A DNA stretch of 60,000 bases from Adiantum capillus-veneris (lineage: Eukaryota > Streptophyta > Polypodiopsida > Polypodiales > Pteridaceae): contig CM043963.1 in the NCBI GenBank assembly GCA_014529385.2, positions 4,593,001-4,653,000 on the forward strand. The letters are read 5' to 3'. The notes beneath the pieces were generated by a model, which was not told the DNA's origin, made no database searches, and worked only from the letters and a program-made list of their open reading frames with translations. Positions 54,902 through 60,000 of this stretch are shown piece by piece. Numbering within the stretch: the stretch's first letter is position 1; the number at the start of each line of letters is the position of its first letter. The translations under genes were made by a program, and so were the position numbers.

Positions 54902-56300
54902 CTAGCTTCCGGTGGAAGCAATTAAGTGAAGTGTATCTGTTAGTGACTCCTTGCACAATGTTGTTTTCTCCTTGCGTCTTGGAATCTGAAAAGAAGAAAA
55001 AGTTAGATTTTGTCTTACTGTATTAAAGACAATCAAAATTCATCGATTTAGTAAGCACCTTTCTATTGTTGAGACTGAATGCATACAATTCCGGCAAAAG
55101 TGAAAGTTCTTCACATGTAAGATCTACCCTGAGCTGTGAAAGAGTTGTGCTTGACATTGTCTCCATCACAGTAAGTAGGTTGTCTCGAAAGTAGAGCTCC
55201 ATTGATAAAGGTTTGTTCTCGAGGCTATTCTCTGTGTCTTGGTCGAGTGGAATAAGCTGCCCACTAAGAAGATGATATCTAATATAGAAAAACGATACTA
55301 AGGAATTTTAAGAGCTTATAATGAACTTGCAAATTATGGACTTCTTTTGCAAAATACAGATTTTGTTCTGTGATTGTTTCCTATCCCAATTATCATCTAA
55401 AAAGTCCAAACAGCTCTTAGACTTGCAAATGAACATTGTTGCGGTAGTTCCTATTTGCTCATCGAAGAAAAAATCTATAAACACTTCAAGAGGCATAAAT
55501 AGTGCGAGCCAAACTATTTTGTGGCAATTGAATACTTGAGGGACTTTTGTATATCCTGAAACAACTTATTCCTAAAGCTTTCACTAGTTTGCAAAGCTGG
55601 CAAGGACCAATCCTTGCTGTCAAAGGATTGAAGTGACAAAGGAGCTATACGACCCCAACCAATGGAATTTCTCAGTTCCACATATGACATATCATAAAAG
55701 AAAATTCCATTATCTGCAAGTTCCTTGTGTTGTCTTCCTCAGTACATTTTCTCACCAATAAATGCATGGAAAGCATCAAAAATCCCAACTATGCTCTCAA
55801 CTGGTTTCCAATATGTCCTATTCGATGGATAAATATCTAAAACATACCAAAGATGATATCCACCACTTAACCTTTGAATATAATCATGCACTAAGCGAGA
55901 TGCTCAAAATAACTTACAGTTGGGTCAATGCCTTGGAAAACTTGGAGGAGATGTTTGTAACCTTAAGTCTGCATGCTAGAAAGCATGTTGTATGAGGACC
56001 TCTTTCACCCGCTTGCTTTGTGCACACACTTTAAACTCTTTAACTTGTCCCTTGAAAGCCATTGCGTTGCCTCCTCTTCCTCCTCCTAGTTTACAGTAGA
56101 ACCCAACTTCCGATAGTTATTCGAGATGGTATCCATGCTTGATCGTCTGTAGTATAACTGTTAAAAATGCTAACAGAGTCAATGGTAGTGCTAGGCCTTC
56201 GAGAAGAAGACATGGTGTGCAGTAGAATACACAGAAAGGTTAGCGCAAATATGAAAAAGGGAAGAAGCTTTGAGAGGAAAGTAGAGCTACTCAAAGTCAT
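54902..56300 (-). pseudogene. G4: spliced gene of an unrecognised family, convergent with G3
   Basis: Coding segments on the minus strand run from a hydrophobic N-terminus near 56300 (FLSKLLPFFIFALTFLCILL, possibly a signal or membrane segment, or an upstream start before MSSSRRPS near 56214). The clearest exon, 55895-55530, is open for over 120 codons with one stop and reads HLWYVLDIYPSNRTYWKPVE, ELRNSIGWGRIAPLSLQSFD and SFRNKLFQDIQKSLKY. Further exons lie at 55496-55327, 55278-55059 and 54985-54902, joined by GT...AG introns 55326-55279 (48 bp) and 55058-54986 (73 bp). The splices keep the frame, ending at a TAG at 54902. I recognise no family. Frameshifts near 55980 and 55520 indicate decay. 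Confidence 0.55.
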
Positions 56301-56959
56301 ATTTGGGCGGGAACAAAGATACTAGATAGAGTCTTCAATGAAAGTTCTGAAATTCCTCGGTACAAAGTTAGTACGACTTACGGCATTTATGCCTTGAAAG
56401 TGTGAAATTGTGCAATTTGATGAACAAAAATAATATTTCCTCCCTTTTTTTAAAAGAGCTTGACTCCAAAATGTCGATTTTCAACGTAACGTTAGCCTCT
56501 TCCTCATTGGTCGAGCGCCACTCTCTCTCTAGAACTGAAAGGCCCAAAAGTGAGTCCAACTTTCTCCTAATGATTTTGGCTAGCAAATGCATTGGGCTAG
56601 CCAAAGTCCACACAAATGAGAACCCAACAATGCTTTGACAAAGAGCCTATCTTTATAGTGGTTTGCACATTGCATAGACATGATGGGTGTAGGGTGAATC
56701 TATGGTCATTCTTCACACTTGTATAGTTGTGCATACTAGCCATTACACTTATAACTACTTGGGCCACATTGGCCTTCAAGTGGGAGATTGCTAGGGTTCA
56801 GGGCAAGTGGCTGGCCTCCCATCACTAACCACTGACTTATTCTTTTTGACATATAGACGAATAAGGACCGGTGAGTATTATCCTTCTGATCGAGAGCTCC
56901 ACCACACCATATCTCTGTTGCACTATATTGCACTCGCATTCATAAGTAGTTCACTTGAC
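56301..56959. other. Stretch without supported genes
   Basis: A minus-strand frame at 56368-56613 has no recognisable features. It separates G4 from the LINE relic. Confidence 0.4.
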
Positions 56960-59090
56960 ATTCCATAACTTTAACATATTCATCTTGAATGCCATAATCT
57001 CTGTTTGGGAGGGCATAAAACATGTTATAGACACCAATCAAGGCTTCCTCTTTGTCAAAGTAGATTTTGACAAGGCCTATGACCAAAATGAATGGGATTT
57101 TATCTTACAACCCCTGAGAGATATGGTCCTTAACCAAGGAATGATCAAATCCATCCTAACTCTCCTTAGAAATTCCAACTCCCAAATATGTGTAAATGGC
57201 AAGCTTTCTACAACAATCAACCTTGTCTGCTTTATCAAGCAAGGATGCACACTGGCTTCACTTCGATTTGCAATAGTCACTAAAGGCCTCACCAACCTAG
57301 TTCAAGACAGAATCTTCCAAGGGAAATTTAAAGGAATCACTCCATTGGATAAAGAGCAGCTATGCTTACAAATTTTTGCTAATGATACTAGAGGTCTCCT
57401 CCACAATGATGACCAATCCATTTTAGAATTTTGGAGATGTTTAGAGAAGTTTTGCATGGCACTGGGGTCAGTCATCAATCACACTACAATAAGTATCTAC
57501 TCTTACACAAAGGTATACTCCATTGCTCTCAAGTCATATGAAGGCCAGCTTATTGAGGAGGGGGCACCCTTCAGGCTGTGAGGCATCCCTATGGGCTTCT
57601 ATGTTAGTCAAAAGCAAAGATGGACTGGGTCCTTACCAAGTTCTTGTCCAAATTCAAAAGATGGGTGGATTTTTGTCCAACATGCCCACTAGATTGCTAG
57701 TGATAAAACATTTTATCATTTCCTCCTTACTCTTCTATGTCTCTTGCTGGCCGCCCTCATAATTAGCTATATAAAAAATCCACAATATCTGCAAAAAAAT
57801 CATTTTAAAAGGATATCCCTCAAAAAGGTTATGGCTAAGGTCAGCTTCCAATTCTGCATTCAACCTAAAGACAAAGGAGGACTAGGGATGATGGATATCT
57901 CTGCAACTACGTATAAGCTGATAAATACATGAATTATGAGGTCCCTTTTCAAACCTTGTAGCGATTGGGCACAATTAATACATTGATAGATCAATTGCAC
58001 CTCTTTGAAGCACTCCCCATCATGGTTCCAGCTCCCTACCTTAACCAGCCTTTCCAGTCAAAAGCAAGGGGTTATAATTGGTCAAAGGCATGTGGCAAGC
58101 ATGGAATAAGTACAAACCACATCTCATCCTAGATATCCATAGTAAGGCACAATGGGATAGTATTAAATTTGATTGTCTATGGTGGTTAGCTCTAAACATT
58201 CCTCCCCTTAACCCTCGTGACTTTCAAAAAGCTCACAACCTGTATTAAAAGGGCCTCTGCACCTGGCAAGGTTTATGGGGCAAAGACAAAGGCAAATTTT
58301 GGTTCATTGAGGAGATGTTATCCTTATTTTGCATCTCAAGAAACGAAGCTTCCTTCCTGAGTCAACGCTCCTCAAAATTCCTGGTAGGGCATAGTTGGAA
58401 GGTAGCATATGGGGGGCCTCTAGAGCTGGGAAAATCGTAGTGGCGAGGTTGGCACCCCCTTCATAAAATCACTCATCTTCACCAATCTACCTTGACACCT
58501 ATACACACCAAATTCAATAAATAGTGGGCCATCTAAAAAATGCTTGTTAATGGAGCTGGACCTTCTCTCAACTTTGGGTTAAACCCCTCACTCCAAAAAA
58601 ATCACAATTGTTATGGCTAATCCTTCATAAAAGCGTGTGGACTTGCGTAGAGGCTCATAAACATGGACTAATTAGCGAGGATTTTCCCAGATGCGAATTG
58701 GAGCCAAAAGATAGCTTCCACTTGTTCATTAACTACAAAGAAAACAAAAAGGATTTCTTTATACTAACTCAGCTATTCAGCCTTAAATGCTCTAACTTGT
58801 CTTGGCAACATATTTTATTAGGAGATTTCATGGGGTTTCCTACTATTTTTTGGAATGCCATTCATGCAAAATATCTTTGGTATATTTGGATTAGAAGATG
58901 TAATAATTTTTTTTCCACTCACAGCCGGTTGGCAACGATGGGACTGCTAATTCTATTTCGCAGGCTTGTGAAGCACAAAGCCGCTGATAGCTGTTTTTTG
59001 GCTCTCCGCAATTGCCATAGTGAGTTAACCCACCCTACCAAAATCATCCAAACACTGTGGCTATCCCTACCATTTCACTGTATATAGGTG
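56960..59090 (+). pseudogene. 5'-truncated LINE (non-LTR) reverse transcriptase relic
   Basis: The RT begins inside the domain: AIISVWEGIKHVIDTNQG, KVDFDKAYDQNEWDFI (first Asp), GKLSTTINLVCFIKQGC, then QIFANDTRGLL, where the usual FADD is FAND, removing a catalytic Asp. After 57581 the frame shifts; KVMAKVSFQFCIQPKDKGGLG near 57850 is the conserved post-RT segment. At 58608-59087 the reading WLILHKSVWTCVEAHKHGLI and SFHLFINY matches the zf-RVT region at the end of plant LINE ORF2. Several stops and shifts are present. It copies its own mRNA at the target site in live relatives. Confidence 0.85.
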
Positions 59091-60000
59091 TGTGTGAGTT
59101 AGGGGACTTTTCCCATATCTTCTTAAAAACCCTTAATTAGCTAGTCACTGGGCTAGTTGAGCCAAAAAATATAAAAAATATAAGTATATTATGGCCCATT
59201 TGTGTGTAAATATTTCATTGTATATAGGGCCTAAATAAAAGGATTTTTCATAATTATTTTGGTATTTATTTAAATATTTCTACCTATGGTGTGTTATTTA
59301 TGCTATGTACATTGACTCACCATTACCATATTTTTTCTTACCATTTTGCATACTCTTTATTCCATATAAAAATAATTTCATGCAAGCTTCTCTTATTTTT
59401 GGTGTAACTCCATCCCAATAAAAATCCAAAAAAACTAGTTCTATTTATGTGTATATTTTTTCACTATTGTGATTTTTTCCTTCCTACATCTATTCTCTAT
59501 TACTCTCATAAATTAGACAACCAAAAATATTCATCTTTTTATGGTAGACTTATAATGAGAGAGATTTATTTTGACCCCTTTATATTTTTACCACCTATAT
59601 TATTTATATTTGACATGTACATATTTTTTTTAGACCCCTCAATATTTGATTTTCTTAGTTGTACTATTCACTTATATCATGATCTCAACAATATCTTCAA
59701 TTATAGACCTACCAAATAAGGTCAAGGGTATGTGGAATGCATGCATGCACCATGGGGAGCTCACTCTTGGAGGTATTCAAAAGAATCATCCAAAGAAGGA
59801 CCTCACAAGGACTTTGTGCAGTGGGAAAAACAGTCGGTTTTGCTAAATTTTTAAAGATCACATGCTCCCCGAATTTGAAAAGGTGATACAAACAGAAGTT
59901 GTAGCTCGTGAGCTGAACTTTTACCTCAAATTGTTTCATAGTTTTTTGAGCTACGAGCTGTGAGCTATGATTTTATTGGTGGACCCCAGTTTGCCCATGC
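59091..60000. other. AT-rich stretch without visible genes
   Basis: The LINE 3' tail may extend into it, but I see no clear poly-A border. Short frames here have no features. A loose inverted repeat based on GTAGCTCGTGAGCT and AGCTACGAGCT lies at about 59896-59970. Confidence 0.5.

Noticed and set aside
41058-56300. Endogenous giant virus fragment, because of the histone-like gene
   Set aside because: Several short GT...AG introns are present, and no capsid, DNA polymerase or packaging ATPase is visible. The data do not support a viral origin.
56091-56300. Secreted small protein with signal peptide
   Set aside because: The hydrophobic start is real, but downstream exons on the same strand make it more likely the beginning of G4. 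A free small protein has no support.

Overview
This window reads as nuclear DNA of a land plant with a repeat-rich genome. The evidence is plant-type Ty3/gypsy elements (a chromovirus with a chromodomain and a Tat-like element with two RNase H domains), a Ty1/copia element primed at an initiator-Met type site, LINE relics, MITE-like elements and long CT/AT microsatellites. A seed-free plant such as a fern is possible, but nothing here fixes the species. I found no tRNA or rRNA gene and no clearly intact housekeeping gene.

Layout. 1-7.4 kb: the 5' half of a decayed Ty3/gypsy element on the minus strand (LTR end, primer-binding site, a 2 kb leader with phased palindromes, Gag). Its Gag is split by a 1.3 kb TTAA-target transposon. 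7.4-21.8 kb: a plus-strand chromovirus. Its integrase gene is split by a complete 8.65 kb minus-strand Tat-like element (10690-19340) with 1.14 kb LTRs and a CCGT target duplication. 21.8-28 kb: a related chromovirus in the opposite orientation, its LTR with a perfect 26 bp hairpin, a LINE endonuclease fragment and another LTR of the same family. 28-32.9 kb: mosaic repeats, a small copia relic, a Gag-like relic and a 445 bp foldback element. 32.9-39.8 kb: a non-coding LTR element with very short (155 bp) LTRs that hosts a second copy of the TTAA transposon.

41-56.3 kb is the most unusual part. Four gene modules with canonical introns sit in two convergent pairs: G1 (+, 41.07-43.80) against G2 (-, 43.77-45.53), and G3 (+, 47.28-54.59) against G4 (-, 54.90-56.30). 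G3 contains a clear histone H3-like protein and, further on, a possible Ulp1/C48-like protease with a coiled-coil tail. It is split by a 5.2 kb Ty1/copia element (48059-53290). Two hairpin-forming minisatellites in this block share the half-site ACCAAGCGA. All modules carry stops or frameshifts, so this looks like a decayed copy of a large, possibly undescribed mobile element or gene cluster. I cannot name G1, G2 or G4.

56.9-59.1 kb is a 5'-truncated LINE, followed by AT-rich sequence without visible genes.
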